Assembly (NCBI GenBank): GCA_913051655.1 | Contig: CAJXHI010000013.1 | Coordinates: 1-64,000 of the forward strand | Source: an uncultured Alphaproteobacteria bacterium | Lineage (GTDB): Bacteria; Pseudomonadota; Alphaproteobacteria; Rhodobacterales; Rhodobacteraceae | Length of the DNA: 64,000 nucleotides | Direction: 5' to 3' | In this document: positions 1-9,452 of the stretch, piece after piece | Numbering within the stretch: position 1 is the stretch's first letter | Layout: each line of letters begins with the position of its first letter | The notes under the pieces: generated by a model | Database searches by the model: none | The model's input: the letters and a program-made list of their open reading frames with translations, nothing else | Told to the model about the DNA's origin: nothing | Position numbers and translations under genes: made by a program

Positions 1-297
1 GATCGTTTCAAAGGTGATCAGCATAATTCGTCTAAACATCCTTACCCAGATACCTGTGAAGTTAAAAAAGCTATCATTGTTGGATCGAACAACTCTGCCC
101 ATAAAATTGCCAATCGTATTGGCAAAGTTTGGTGATTGGGATCAGAGATTACCAAAAGATGCTGGTCCATGAGAATAAGAGCAGTGCAATATGCGGAAGT
201 CCACCCAACATAAAGCGTTTTGATACATGGTAGAAACCTCCATAAATCGCGATATTTTTCCCAATCCTCCGTTCTGCAGATCAAAGCGCTGATGTAA
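1..297 (+). pseudogene. Flavin-containing monooxygenase remnant (partial at left edge)
   Basis: From base 1 the plus strand reads an FMO-type segment (DRFKGDQHNSSKHP, then KKAIIVGSNNSAHKIAN), which is the second, NADP-binding Rossmann region of flavin-containing monooxygenases. It jumps within a few residues to sequence that resembles the FMO C-terminus (LGSEITK, DAGPWE, STQHKAF, NLHKSRYFSQ) spread over different frames with in-frame stops from base 133 onward, ending at a TAA near 295. About 200 codons that normally separate these two regions are missing, so I read this as a gene with an internal deletion, stops and frameshifts. The family assignment rests on remembered family sequence, and the 5' part lies outside the window. 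Confidence 0.6.
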
Positions 298-344
298 AAC
301 CTTCCAACAACCGTTCACGCCCTGCAAAAGCCATATCATCTTGG

Positions 345-1181
345 CTAGGCGAAAATTGGCCCACGTCTGGTAGCGGGCCGCATTTTCCAAAACTCAGAAA
401 TCGCTTGTGCGGTTTCCTGCGGATGAGTGATAGGAAGCATATGACCGGCACCATCTATCATACTGCGCGTGCTATCGGAAAGACGCCTGTCAAGCGCAGC
501 ATTCATCTGCGCTACGCTGAAATGGCTTTCGGCACCTTCCATCAAGAGAACCGGTACGGATATGACGTCCAACTTTCCCGGTTCGGCAAACCCGTATTCG
601 TCACGGTAAACCTTTGAATCTGCGGCATATATCATTGGGATTTTCTCAATCATTTGGGCACGTACAAGTTCTGGGATGTCCAACCAATCCCGGCCATCCC
701 CCCAAAGTAGGGAAAACTCACGTGCAGCTGTTTCATGGTCACCTGCCATATAGGCATCAAAATAGGCTTGATGATCCGCATCATATGTATGCTTGAAGGC
801 AGGGTCGTCTGCAAAGGCGAGGTTCATCATCACCGGTTCAATCAACACCAGAGAACGTAACATTTCTGGAACCTCCAGCGCCAATCGTAACGCCACGCTG
901 CCTCCAAAAGAATGCCCAATTAGATGCATCGGGCGGTCAAGAAATGTTTTGCCGATAGAGCAGCTCAGATCCTGAAAATCCCGCTCTCCGGTAAAGGCCC
1001 CAGATTTCCCATGACCCGGCAAATCAAAGGCTATGGATTGGTGGCCTTGCGGCAGGCACTGGGTGAGGCCACGCCACGCACCCAAGGTTCCCATCGTACA
1101 GTGAAAGAGCAAGACATCGCTCTCTCCTTCCCCAAAAGTTGTCCAATGAGTTTGAAAATCAGCCCGCTCTTCGATTGGCAC
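345..1181 (-). CDS. Alpha/beta hydrolase
   Basis: A 278-residue alpha/beta-hydrolase fold protein. The nucleophile elbow GHSFGG lies near residues 89-94 (Ser91), preceded by the DLPGHGKS strand-loop, and the catalytic His is probably in GAGHMLPITHP near the C-terminus. The family includes esterases, lactonases and C-C hydrolases; the substrate cannot be read from sequence. It starts at a GTG that shares one base with the TAG of the upstream isomerase gene, so the two are almost certainly cotranscribed and translationally coupled. No signal peptide is seen, so it is probably cytoplasmic. Confidence 0.85.
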   Translation of the reverse strand: MPIEERADFQTHWTTFGEGESDVLLFHCTMGTLGAWRGLTQCLPQGHQSIAFDLPGHGKSGAFTGERDFQDLSCSIGKTFLDRPMHLIGHSFGGSVALRLALEVPEMLRSLVLIEPVMMNLAFADDPAFKHTYDADHQAYFDAYMAGDHETAAREFSLLWGDGRDWLDIPELVRAQMIEKIPMIYAADSKVYRDEYGFAEPGKLDVISVPVLLMEGAESHFSVAQMNAALDRRLSDSTRSMIDGAGHMLPITHPQETAQAISEFWKMRPATRRGPIFA

Positions 1182-1780
1182 TATAGCTCTCCTGCGAGGA
1201 AAGCGTCAAGATCAGTCAGGCGATCCTGCCCCCAGAATTTTTCGGAACCATCTACAACATAAAACGGCGCGCCAAACACATCATTATTCACGGCATCTTC
1301 TAAGTTTTTTGCATAAATTTCTGCTCCTGCCAGCAAACCGCTATCGGCCAACGTGGGGTCAAAACCTGCCGAAATCAAACAGTTTTTAATCACGCTATCC
1401 TCGGCGATATCTTTATCCTCTGCCCAACAAGAAGCCAACAAGGTGCGCACCAACGCACCTAAATCGCCCACCCCATCTCTTTGCGCAGCGATGACCGCAT
1501 AAGAAGACGGGGCCGCATTGGTTGGAAAGTGCTTGGGCTTTATATTAAGCGTGATCTTGATCTTTTTTGCCTGCCGACGAAGATCTTGCAATCTGTAGGC
1601 TTGGCGTGACGGATGACGTTCTACTGGTGGTACTCCGCCAGTACGCGCAAATAACGAAATCACATCAACTGGCTTATAGGTGATGGTTGCACCATATTTT
1701 GCTGAAATTGTTTCCAATCTATTGCTAGCTAGGTAAGAAAATGGCGAAATGGTGGAGAAATAATAATCAATATGGGACAT
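1181..1780 (-). CDS. 2-hydroxychromene-2-carboxylate isomerase family (DsbA-fold)
   Basis: A 199-residue protein of the HCCA isomerase/kappa-class GST-like family, which has a thioredoxin/DsbA fold and uses glutathione. The N-terminal YYFSTISPFSYLAS matches the family's start, with Ser12 at the usual catalytic position. The C-terminal NNDVFGAPFYVVDG followed by FWGQDRL is the conserved substrate/GSH end. The classical enzyme isomerises 2-hydroxychromene-2-carboxylate in naphthalene breakdown, but most genomic members have unknown substrates and no naphthalene genes are nearby. It is first in a two-gene operon with the following hydrolase and is divergent from prs. Confidence 0.85.
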   Translation of the reverse strand: MSHIDYYFSTISPFSYLASNRLETISAKYGATITYKPVDVISLFARTGGVPPVERHPSRQAYRLQDLRRQAKKIKITLNIKPKHFPTNAAPSSYAVIAAQRDGVGDLGALVRTLLASCWAEDKDIAEDSVIKNCLISAGFDPTLADSGLLAGAEIYAKNLEDAVNNDVFGAPFYVVDGSEKFWGQDRLTDLDAFLAGEL

Positions 1781-1886
1781 AAAGGTGCTCCGGAAGATAG
1801 GGTCGCTTTATTAAAACCCTAATGCCATGTTAAGCGGAGTCAATGTCACGAATCTCTTTCATTCTAATCTGGAGACAAAATACTAA

Positions 1887-2897
1887 ATGCCCAGCGTTCA
1901 AGAACCCAAGCTCATCGCCGGAAATGCAAACCCAATCCTTGCACAGGCTATTTCACGTCGAATGTCGCTGCATCGCGGATTACATGTTGGACTTGTGGAC
2001 GCACGGGTTGAACGATTTAATGACCAAGAGATTTTCGTAGAAGTTTTTGAAAATGTGCGTGGCGAGGATATGTTTATCATCCAGCCAACATCTAATCCGG
2101 CAAATGATAATTTGATGGAACTGCTGATTATGTCAGATGCATTGCGTCGTTCGTCAGCAAGCCGAATCACAGCTGTTATTCCATATTTCGGATATGCAAG
2201 ACAAGATAGACGCTCAAAGGCGCGCACCCCTATAAGCGCAAAACTTGTAGCCAATATGATTGTAGAAGCCGGCATCGAACGGGTTCTAACAATGGATTTG
2301 CACGCCACACAAATCCAAGGATTCTTTGATATTCCAGTGGATAACCTTTATGCCTCTCCTATTTTTGAAATGGATATTAAACATCACTTCAAAGATGGCG
2401 TGAATGACATAATGGTTGTTTCCCCAGATGTGGGAGGAGTCGGGCGCGCGCGTGAATTGGCAAAGCGTGTTTCTGCGCCATTGTCCATCGTGGACAAACG
2501 TCGTGAAAAAGCTGGCGAAGTGGCAGAAATGACAGTCATTGGTAGCGTTGCAGACAAGAAATGCATTATCGTAGACGATATCGTCGATACTGCTGGAACG
2601 CTTTGTAAAGCAGCAGAGGTGCTGATGGAAAATGGTGCCTCAGAAGTTCATGCTTATATCACTCATGGCGTTTTGTCTGGTCCAGCAGTAGAACGGATTG
2701 GAAAATCTGTAATGAAATCATTAGTTGTCACAGACTCGATTCAAGCAAATGAAAATGTCAGCGCTGCTAAAAACATCCGTATCGTGCCAACCGCCCCAAT
2801 GTTTGCTCAAGCAATATTGAATATATGGAACGGAACTTCTGTCTCTTCTCTTTTTGATGTGAAAACTTTGGGTCCCATTTACGATGGACATTACTAG
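1887..2897 (+). CDS. prs: Ribose-phosphate pyrophosphokinase (PRPP synthetase)
   Basis: A 336-residue class I PRPP synthetase that makes 5-phosphoribosyl-1-pyrophosphate from ribose 5-phosphate and ATP for purine, pyrimidine, His, Trp and NAD synthesis. Visible landmarks are [10 protein letters not shown] near the N-terminus, the ATP-binding [20 protein letters not shown] stretch, the [14 protein letters not shown] catalytic region, and the PRPP loop [10 protein letters not shown]. The ATG has GGAGAC about ten bases upstream. Monocistronic, transcribed toward amtB. Confidence 0.97.
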   Translation: MPSVQEPKLIAGNANPILAQAISRRMSLHRGLHVGLVDARVERFNDQEIFVEVFENVRGEDMFIIQPTSNPANDNLMELLIMSDALRRSSASRITAVIPYFGYARQDRRSKARTPISAKLVANMIVEAGIERVLTMDLHATQIQGFFDIPVDNLYASPIFEMDIKHHFKDGVNDIMVVSPDVGGVGRARELAKRVSAPLSIVDKRREKAGEVAEMTVIGSVADKKCIIVDDIVDTAGTLCKAAEVLMENGASEVHAYITHGVLSGPAVERIGKSVMKSLVVTDSIQANENVSAAKNIRIVPTAPMFAQAILNIWNGTSVSSLFDVKTLGPIYDGHY

Positions 2898-3288
2898 AAC
2901 TTGTGTAAATTTAAACAATTTATATTTTCCTTCGCTTAACCAAATGCTTGCCAAGTCACTCTGAGCCGAGCAATGCACGTATCACTCGACTTGCGAAAAC
3001 CAATAATAAAATCGGTGTTATCCATATCTTTGTCAAAATCCCAAATTCCGATACTGGTATCAACAGAAGAAGGTTAGGCAAAGCCCTCGGTGGCTTAATG
3101 TCGTAGGGGATTGGGCGCTCTCCAGAACCTGACCAAATTTTGCCGCCATTATGTAAATTGGTGAACAGGTTGAAATTTTCCTCCTAGATATCGACCAAAT
3201 TTAAATTTTTTTCCTTCGCTCACCAAATTTGATTTTTTCCATCTTAAAAAAAATTCCTCTGGTTTTCTAACAAATGACCAAATGAAGT
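2898..3288. other. Gene-poor spacer with a possible coding remnant
   Basis: Between the convergent prs and amtB. On the minus strand one frame is open from about 3183 down to a TGA at 2956 and reads like protein (GKIWSGSGERPIPYDIKPP, then a hydrophobic stretch WITPILLLVFASRVIRALL), but it has no ATG/GTG at a suitable place despite AGGAGG just upstream. It may be the remains of a small membrane protein or chance. The spacer also holds several ACCAAATTT-like repeats. No family was recognised. Confidence 0.25.
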
Positions 3289-3317
3289 AAAAAAGTCCCC
3301 GTGAGGGGACTTTTTTT
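3289..3317 (-). terminator. Rho-independent terminator after amtB
   Basis: AAAAAAGTCCCC-GTGA-GGGGACTTTTTTT: a seven-base-pair GC-containing stem (AGTCCCC/GGGGACT) with a GTGA tetraloop and T-runs on both sides. It lies 17 bases beyond the amtB stop and can work in either direction, so it could also stop read-through from prs. Confidence 0.9.
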
Positions 3318-3333
3318 GCTCCAACCTTTACCA

Positions 3334-4665
3334 TTAGGCACTTTTGGAAAAATCTGGGTAAGCGTCCATGCCAAGCTCTGAAACGTCCAAACCGTTAATT
3401 TCGTCTTCCTCTGACACTCTGATGCCAATGGTTGCCTTGAGGATAGCCCACATTATGCCAGATGTGATGACAACGAATATAGCAACGACCATGATAGAAT
3501 AGATCTGTGTCCCCAAAGAAGAAGCGGGGTTTGTGAGCACAACTGCCAGCGTGCCCCAGATACCTGCGAAGAGATGCACAGGAATGGCACCCACAACGTC
3601 ATCAATTTTGAACTTGTCCAGCAAAGGTATGCCATAAACAACAATCGCGCCACCGATACCACCAATAATCAGGGCCCAGCCAAGCGTCGGTGTCAGCGGC
3701 TCTGCCGTGATGGACACCAAACCTGCCAAAGCACCATTGAGCACCATGGTCAGATCGACTTTTCCATAGCCTACCTGTGTAAGGAGCATCGCAACAATTG
3801 CGCCAGCTGCGGCTGCCATGTTAGTGTTCACAAAGATACGGGAGACATCTGCGATATCGCCGATAGATCCCATCGCCAACTGCGAGCCGCCGTTAAAGCC
3901 AAACCAACCCAACCAAAGGATGAACGTACCCAAAGTGGCAAGCGCAAGATTTGAGCCTTGGATCGGGTTCACTTTTCCGTCAGCAGCATATTTGCCGATG
4001 CGAGGACCAAGGATAATCGCACCCATCAACGCCGCCCAACCACCAACAGAATGAACAACGGTAGAACCTGCAAAGTCATGAAAGCCAGCTGCATCCAAAA
4101 ACCCCTCACCCCACTTCCAGCTGGCCTGAATCGGATAGATGAGACCTGTCAAAACTACGGTGAAAATCAAAAATGGCCATAGTTTAATTCGTTCCGCTAA
4201 CGCGCCAGAGACGATCGAAGCTGTCGCTGCACAGAACATTAATTGGAAAAAATAATCAGATCCTGTCGACGCATATACGTAGTTATCAACGCCATCTGCA
4301 CTAACTCCCACCTCTTCCATGGTAGCAACATTCCATATCCCGGAAAGTACTTTATCGATAGCCCAAGTTTCACCAGGATACATAAGATTGTAGCCGACAA
4401 CATAATAGGTAAGACAGGCAAGGCTAAAGAGCCCCATGTTTTTGGTGAGCTGCATCGTCACATTCTTCGAGCGCACGAGACCAGCTTCGAGCATAGCAAA
4501 ACCGCTCGCCATGAAAAAAACTAAAAAACCACCGATAAGGAACAACAACGTGTTCATTATCCACACCATATCAGTGGGCACTACAGCAGACGCTTCCTCT
4601 GCAAATCCGGCAAACGGCACTAATAGCATTGCGGCCGTCAAAGTAAGAGTTTTTGCGCACTTCAT
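3334..4665 (-). CDS. amtB: Ammonium transporter
   Basis: A 443-residue Amt/Mep/Rh family channel. There is an N-terminal signal peptide (MKCAKTLTLTAAMLLVPFAGFAEEA) followed by about eleven membrane segments. Diagnostic motifs: FHDFAGSTVVHSVGGWAAL, carrying the conserved Asp and the first pore His, and IPVHLFAGIWGTLAV, carrying the second pore His. It moves ammonium across the inner membrane. It lies 25 bases downstream of glnK in the classic glnK-amtB operon, whose PII protein blocks the channel when nitrogen is plentiful. A strong terminator follows. Confidence 0.97.
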   Translation of the reverse strand: MKCAKTLTLTAAMLLVPFAGFAEEASAVVPTDMVWIMNTLLFLIGGFLVFFMASGFAMLEAGLVRSKNVTMQLTKNMGLFSLACLTYYVVGYNLMYPGETWAIDKVLSGIWNVATMEEVGVSADGVDNYVYASTGSDYFFQLMFCAATASIVSGALAERIKLWPFLIFTVVLTGLIYPIQASWKWGEGFLDAAGFHDFAGSTVVHSVGGWAALMGAIILGPRIGKYAADGKVNPIQGSNLALATLGTFILWLGWFGFNGGSQLAMGSIGDIADVSRIFVNTNMAAAAGAIVAMLLTQVGYGKVDLTMVLNGALAGLVSITAEPLTPTLGWALIIGGIGGAIVVYGIPLLDKFKIDDVVGAIPVHLFAGIWGTLAVVLTNPASSLGTQIYSIMVVAIFVVITSGIMWAILKATIGIRVSEEDEINGLDVSELGMDAYPDFSKSA

Positions 4666-4690
4666 AACGTATTTCCTTTATAACTAAATT

Positions 4691-5029
4691 TTAAACAGCA
4701 TCTGGACCCGTTTCACCGGTGCGCACTCGTATCGCTTGCTCCACATCCAGAACAAAAACCTTGCCATCGCCAATTTTTCCACTTCGAGCGGTTTTTGTGA
4801 TCGTATCTACGATTTGATCGACAGAATTGTCATCTGCGATGATTTCAATCTTGGCCTTTGGAACAAAGTTCACCGAATATTCGGCGCCGCGATAGATTTC
4901 TGTATGTCCGGACTGGGCGCCAAACCCTTTGATTTCCGTCACCATCATGCCGCGCACACCAATCTGAGTCAGTGCCTCACGCACTTCGTCCAGCTTAAAG
5001 GGCTTAATGGTCGCAATGATCAATTTCAC
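4691..5029 (-). CDS. glnK: Nitrogen regulatory protein P-II
   Basis: A 112-residue PII signal protein, full length for the family. It starts MKLIIATIKPFKLDEVREAL, and the T-loop GHTEIYRGAEYSVNFVPK carries the tyrosine (Tyr51) uridylylated by GlnD. The C-terminal GKIGDGKVFVLDVEQAIRVRTGE is the B/C-loop signature. It senses ATP/ADP and 2-oxoglutarate and controls AmtB. First gene of the operon. The leader (5030-5180) is AT-rich; I looked for a sigma-54 GG-N10-GC element and did not find a convincing one. Confidence 0.97.
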   Translation of the reverse strand: MKLIIATIKPFKLDEVREALTQIGVRGMMVTEIKGFGAQSGHTEIYRGAEYSVNFVPKAKIEIIADDNSVDQIVDTITKTARSGKIGDGKVFVLDVEQAIRVRTGETGPDAV

Positions 5030-5286
5030 GTTTGCTTCCTTTCTTTATTACAACAACCTTTTTCGCGTGTAGTGAGAAAGAAAGCGCCAAAATTGTGCGG
5101 ATCATACCTTTCGAGCACAAGAAATAAGAAAAAAAATCATATAATTGTATAATTTTTGCACATTTTATAAATTTTGATTAATTTTTATGCATTTTTTGAA
5201 TGGAAATCGCATTAAAATGCAGACTAAACAAACCAATGAAAACAGGATATTCTTATGGCCAAACAAAAGTCTCACAGAAGATCATT

Positions 5287-7440
5287 ATGGCAGGCAAGCA
5301 AAAAACATACCCAAAACTGGTGGCCGACGACAGGTATGGTGCGGGAAAATCAAAACGTCGTGGATCCTTGCAAAATAAGCGCACGGTAGAGGCGTCAAAG
5401 TCCAAAGCGCGCAAAACTTCGGGCAATATATTCAAAAAAGCAATGTCTTGGGTAATCAAAGGTCTTCTCGGGCTTTTTTGGTCGGTATTCTGGCGCGCTA
5501 GTTTTGTGATATTTTTATTTCTCGTAACAGCAATCGGCTATTTTGCGGTAAATCTGCCGGATGTTGGCAAACTTCTTGATGCGCGCGCACGCGGATCTGT
5601 GACCTTAATGGATCGTAACGGAGATGTTTTTGCATGGCGCGGGGAACAATTTGGCGGTGCCGCGGATGCGAAGAGCGTGTCACAAGCCCTTAAAAACGCA
5701 ATTATTGCGACTGAAGATAAACGGTTTTACAGCCATTTCGGCATTAGCCCGCGCGGTATTGCAAGCGCAATTCGTATTAATCTCAGCGAAGGACGCAGTG
5801 CGCTTTCTGGACATGGTGGATCAACGATAACACAGCAAACAGCAAAACTTTTGTGTCTGGGTGTTCCATTTGACAAAACGCTTTGGGACAGTGAAACAGC
5901 TTATGAAGCATATTGCCGGAAAGGATCGCTTTGGCGCAAAGTAAAAGAAGCTGCTTATGCAATTGCGCTTGAAACACGCTATTCAAAAGATGAAATTCTG
6001 ACAATTTACATCAATCGAACCTTTTTAGGCGCTGGCTCAAGGGGTTTTCAAGCGGCGGCGAAGCGCTATTTTGGAAAATCCGCGGCGGACGTGAATGTTG
6101 CGGAATCTGCAATGCTCGCAGGGCTTTTAGTGGCACCAACACGGTATGCACCCACAAATAATCTTGATCGTTCGCGTGACAGAGCACGGCTTATTATTTC
6201 TCTGATGGAAGAACAGAATTACATTTCCAAATCAGAGGCTGATTTTGCACGAAACAATCCGGCCAAACTTTCCGCTGCAGCTCAGGCGCGTGCAGGGGGG
6301 TATTTCGCCGATTGGGTGATGCAATCAGGCCCTTCCTTTTTCACCGACAACACGACCGAAGATGTAATTATTAAAACGACGCTTGATCAATCCATTCAAC
6401 ACGCTGCAGAACAGGCGTTAAAAACCACATTTAACACACAAGTCAGAAAGGGATCAAAAGCACAAGCCGCCATCGTTGTAATGTCGGCTAATGGAGCAGT
6501 GCGAGCAATGGTCGGTGGAAGAAAAACCAAAGTTGATAGTGCATTTAATCGTGCAACGCAGGCGTTGCGTCAGACCGGATCTGTCTTCAAGCCTTTCGTC
6601 TATGCCACTGCGCTGGACCTTGGCTATGGACCAAATGATATTGTGGATGATAGCCCACTGACGCTTTCTATTCCAGGGTCCGGTCAATGGAGTCCTAAGA
6701 ATTATACAGGTAAATATCTTGGTCCAGTAACCCTAAGCGAAGCATTTAGCCAATCTCTAAATATTCCTGCTGTAAGACTTTCCGAAGCCGTGGGACGCGA
6801 GAATGTCCGCACAGTCGCTGCCAGCTTTGGGTTAAGCACAGATTTGGCGCAGGGCCCCGCGATAGCCCTTGGCGCGTCTGAAGCAACATTGATCGAAATG
6901 ACTGGAGCTTATGCAGGTATATTAAACGGAGGCTCCTCGGTAACACCGTACGGGCTTTTGGACTTACGTCTTTTGGGCGAAGATACGGAAATAATGGGGA
7001 AAAGCGGTGGGATTGGAGAACGCGTCATTAAGGAAGATGCCGCTAGGCAATTAATGTACATAATGTCAAAGACTGTCAGCGAAGGGACTGGAAAACGTGC
7101 GGCGATCAAGGGCTGGCAGATCGGCGCAAAGACCGGTACGACGCAGGCAGCAAGAGATGCATGGTTCATCGGGTTTACATCTGACTATGTTGTCGGTGTC
7201 TGGATGGGATATGATGACAACACACCGCTAAATGGAGTGACAGGCGGCGGTTTACCTGCATATATCTGGCGCGAGACTATGCTAGGCATTTATGGCTTAA
7301 AATCACCGGCACCGCTTCCGATAAGTGCATATAACATATCACCTGCAGGCGTATACAAGCTGCGTCAAAACCAGAGCGCGGCAACTAATCCGATCAAAAA
7401 CCTACTTCACGGTATTTTGAGAAAGCCGCAGTCCAATTAG
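5287..7440 (+). CDS. Class A penicillin-binding protein (PBP1A family)
   Basis: A bifunctional peptidoglycan synthase. A basic cytoplasmic N-terminus is followed by one membrane anchor. The GT51 glycosyltransferase domain has ATEDKRFYSHFG (about residue 140) and GGSTITQQTAK. The transpeptidase domain has SVFK (Ser432), SLN (490) and KTG (615). I place the start at 5287 (MAGKQKTYPK), with AGAAG upstream and the basic N-terminus usual for relatives; the ORF track's 5200 start would add 29 atypical residues. Its enzymatic role is to polymerise and cross-link murein in the periplasm. It stands alone, convergent with mlaC. Confidence 0.93.
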   Translation: MAGKQKTYPKLVADDRYGAGKSKRRGSLQNKRTVEASKSKARKTSGNIFKKAMSWVIKGLLGLFWSVFWRASFVIFLFLVTAIGYFAVNLPDVGKLLDARARGSVTLMDRNGDVFAWRGEQFGGAADAKSVSQALKNAIIATEDKRFYSHFGISPRGIASAIRINLSEGRSALSGHGGSTITQQTAKLLCLGVPFDKTLWDSETAYEAYCRKGSLWRKVKEAAYAIALETRYSKDEILTIYINRTFLGAGSRGFQAAAKRYFGKSAADVNVAESAMLAGLLVAPTRYAPTNNLDRSRDRARLIISLMEEQNYISKSEADFARNNPAKLSAAAQARAGGYFADWVMQSGPSFFTDNTTEDVIIKTTLDQSIQHAAEQALKTTFNTQVRKGSKAQAAIVVMSANGAVRAMVGGRKTKVDSAFNRATQALRQTGSVFKPFVYATALDLGYGPNDIVDDSPLTLSIPGSGQWSPKNYTGKYLGPVTLSEAFSQSLNIPAVRLSEAVGRENVRTVAASFGLSTDLAQGPAIALGASEATLIEMTGAYAGILNGGSSVTPYGLLDLRLLGEDTEIMGKSGGIGERVIKEDAARQLMYIMSKTVSEGTGKRAAIKGWQIGAKTGTTQAARDAWFIGFTSDYVVGVWMGYDDNTPLNGVTGGGLPAYIWRETMLGIYGLKSPAPLPISAYNISPAGVYKLRQNQSAATNPIKNLLHGILRKPQSN

Positions 7441-7512
7441 ATGATATATTCGAAAAATGAAGAGGCTTTTTTCCATCTCAAAATTCTTGTTATCAAAACG
7501 CTTGAAAACAAC

Positions 7513-8106
7513 CTATGCTGATCTTTCAAGATCCCGTATCAGCGCATCCATACTACCCTTGTTTCGGTCCAAAATTGCACCAATCTCACTCCGTTCTGTT
7601 AGCAGCAGATTCAGCCCCTCTACATACACATTAAAAAACAGAGGGTTCCCAGAACGATCTGAAACCAGAAAAATTACTTCGAAGTCTCCCTGATTTTTGA
7701 GCACAGCGTTAGTTTTGACCTCAAAGAACTTTCTCACCTTTCGAGACGATTTTACTTCAATCTTTCCACCAATAAATTCCCGAAACCGCGAACCATATTT
7801 CTTTGCAATATAAGATTTGAAAACTTTGGTAAAACGCTTCATCTCTGAGGGGGACGCTTTTTTTCCATCGCGACCAAGAGCATAACGCGCCATAGTATTC
7901 ACGTCAGAATACGCGCTGAAGATTTTTTCAAAATCGCGGATCGTTGCTGCATCGCTCTTTTTAGATTCAATGACTTTGTTGATCTCGGCAACTACATTCA
8001 TGACCAGTTGTTCTGCGTGGCCTGCAGTCATCGCAAACCCGGCCTGCCCCAATGCAAAATATGCACCAGTGGCTACCACAAATACTCGCCGATTAAACTT
8101 AGTCAT
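7513..8106 (-). CDS. mlaC: MlaC/Ttg2D-family phospholipid-binding protein
   Basis: A periplasmic shuttle protein of the MlaC (toluene tolerance Ttg2) family that carries phospholipid between outer and inner membrane. A signal peptide (MTKFNRRVFVVATGAYFALGQAGFA) precedes the mature domain, with family features such as MARYALGR, FKSYIAKKYGSRF and the C-terminal NLLLTERSEIGAIL. I use the ATG at 8106, which overlaps the mlaA stop by eight bases; the track's 8166 start adds residues before the signal peptide. It forms an operon with mlaA. The mlaFED transporter genes are not in the window, a common arrangement in alphaproteobacteria. Confidence 0.88.
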   Translation of the reverse strand: MTKFNRRVFVVATGAYFALGQAGFAMTAGHAEQLVMNVVAEINKVIESKKSDAATIRDFEKIFSAYSDVNTMARYALGRDGKKASPSEMKRFTKVFKSYIAKKYGSRFREFIGGKIEVKSSRKVRKFFEVKTNAVLKNQGDFEVIFLVSDRSGNPLFFNVYVEGLNLLLTERSEIGAILDRNKGSMDALIRDLERSA

Positions 8107-8812
8107 CGTCAAAAAGTTCTTCATATGGGTCAAAATAATCATCATCCTGCGTTCCGTCCAGTTCAAAACGGCGCGCCTGTAAATAAATCAGCTTCATCTG
8201 CTCATAACTGTCCGCACTGTCGTAGAGGATCGAATCAAGAGAGGTGGAATAATTTCCACGTTTTCCCAAAACATCGGCAGCACGAATGCCGTAGGAATAA
8301 AGCTTTGCCTGCTCGCTCATCAAGGGCCCGAGTGGGTCAAGCGAAAGATCACCTACAACGCCTAAAGCATCCCGGCTTGTTGACGGACCAAATGCAGGAA
8401 GCACCACAAACGGTCCTTCTGGAACACGCCAAACATGAAGCGTTTGACCAAAGTCACCCGTTTCACCATTAATCCCAAATTGCTCCGAAGGCTTTGCAAG
8501 GCCACCTAGGCCAAATGTAGAATTTACTATGAATTTCAGTGAATTTCTAACTGCGCTTTCCAAGTCCCCCTGAAGAATATTGTTTGCAACATCTCCGGGC
8601 GTAGAAAGATTATCAGACAAATTTGCAACAACATTCTGAATATCCGGGTCTACGACAGAAACATAGGTCAAAGCCGCGGGTCTTATGATATTTCGATCCA
8701 ATGCCAAATTGAAGCGATGTACTGTCCGATTTGCCGTCTCAAAAGGATCGTTGCCGCCTTGACCAAGCGGCATACTGCATCCAGCTACTCCCAGATAGAC
8801 CGCCGAGATCAT
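8099..8812 (-). CDS. mlaA: MlaA/VacJ outer-membrane lipoprotein
   Basis: A 237-residue VacJ-family lipoprotein. The short signal sequence ends in a lipobox (LGVAGC, Cys12), and DPFETANRTVHRFN is the family's opening motif. NSTFGLGGLAKPSEQFG and GPFVVLPAFGPSTSRD are also conserved VacJ segments. It takes mislocalised phospholipids from the outer leaflet and hands them to MlaC, encoded by the overlapping downstream gene. The signal peptide looks short, so an upstream alternative start is possible, but none is obvious. Confidence 0.93.
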   Translation of the reverse strand: MISAVYLGVAGCSMPLGQGGNDPFETANRTVHRFNLALDRNIIRPAALTYVSVVDPDIQNVVANLSDNLSTPGDVANNILQGDLESAVRNSLKFIVNSTFGLGGLAKPSEQFGINGETGDFGQTLHVWRVPEGPFVVLPAFGPSTSRDALGVVGDLSLDPLGPLMSEQAKLYSYGIRAADVLGKRGNYSTSLDSILYDSADSYEQMKLIYLQARRFELDGTQDDDYFDPYEELFDDD

Positions 8813-9452
8813 GCATTTTATATTCCAGAAATGAGCGATCCTGAGCCCCCTAAAGCCTGGCAGCTAACTGTATAGTTTACACCCGCAACTACTTCTCTGT
8901 CTAAGAATTTTAAAGCATCTTTACCACCCCAAAAAATTTAAACTTGTATGGAATGTGGTAAAATCATCGTATCATTAATGTGTTAAACTGGGCTTAAAGG
9001 GATTTGTTTTTGAAGGAACACAAAGGAGGAATGCACCTCAAAATTCACGCTGGCGCGATGAGGTGGGACACATTCGTCGTAAAACCAGACGCGTGTGCTG
9101 GCTTAACTGGTTGTCCTGTTTCTGGTTAACTAACCGTACTCAAATTATCGGGCCAGACTTTATAAATTTACGCGGATGCCATTAGGAAGACGCGCAACAC
9201 ATGTCATACTACACAGCTGAAATCCATTAAGAGATTGCAAAAGGAGTAAAATCCCGAAACTTGTCTTCGATCTACTATCCTCATGATGATCTAAGAGTTC
9301 TTAGCAAAACAACGGTCCGTGAGCCTCTCGGGTATCCAGTCGCAACTCCGACAGATTATTTTAACAAAGTCATGCGTGAAGTCTGATTATCCACTTTCGA
9401 TGTGCCTTTTTTCCAGTTAGGTTTGGCAAATGGAAACAAAGGAGATTCATTG
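8813..9452 (+). other. Gene-poor spacer with a decayed coding segment
   Basis: No intact gene. On the plus strand one frame from about 9129 to a TGA at 9384 reads protein-like sequence (TNRTQIIGPDFINLRG, EDAQHMSYYTAEIH, EIAKGVKSRNLSSIYYPH, then REPLGYPVATPTDYFNKVM) interrupted by TAG at 9183 and a TAA near 9228. It looks like the C-terminal end of a broken gene, but I cannot name the family. A short ORF at 9032 follows AAAGGAGG but with only one base of spacing. Confidence 0.35.

Noticed and set aside
142-390. Minus-strand ORF of 82 codons at the left edge
   Set aside because: It is antisense to the FMO remnant and runs into the end of the hydrolase gene; no motif supports it.
5030-5180. Possible sigma-54 promoter before glnK (TGGCGC on the minus strand)
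   Set aside because: The GC element at the right distance is missing.
9032-9130. 32-codon ORF after AAAGGAGG
   Set aside because: Only one base separates GGAGG from the ATG, too close for initiation, and the peptide has no recognisable features.
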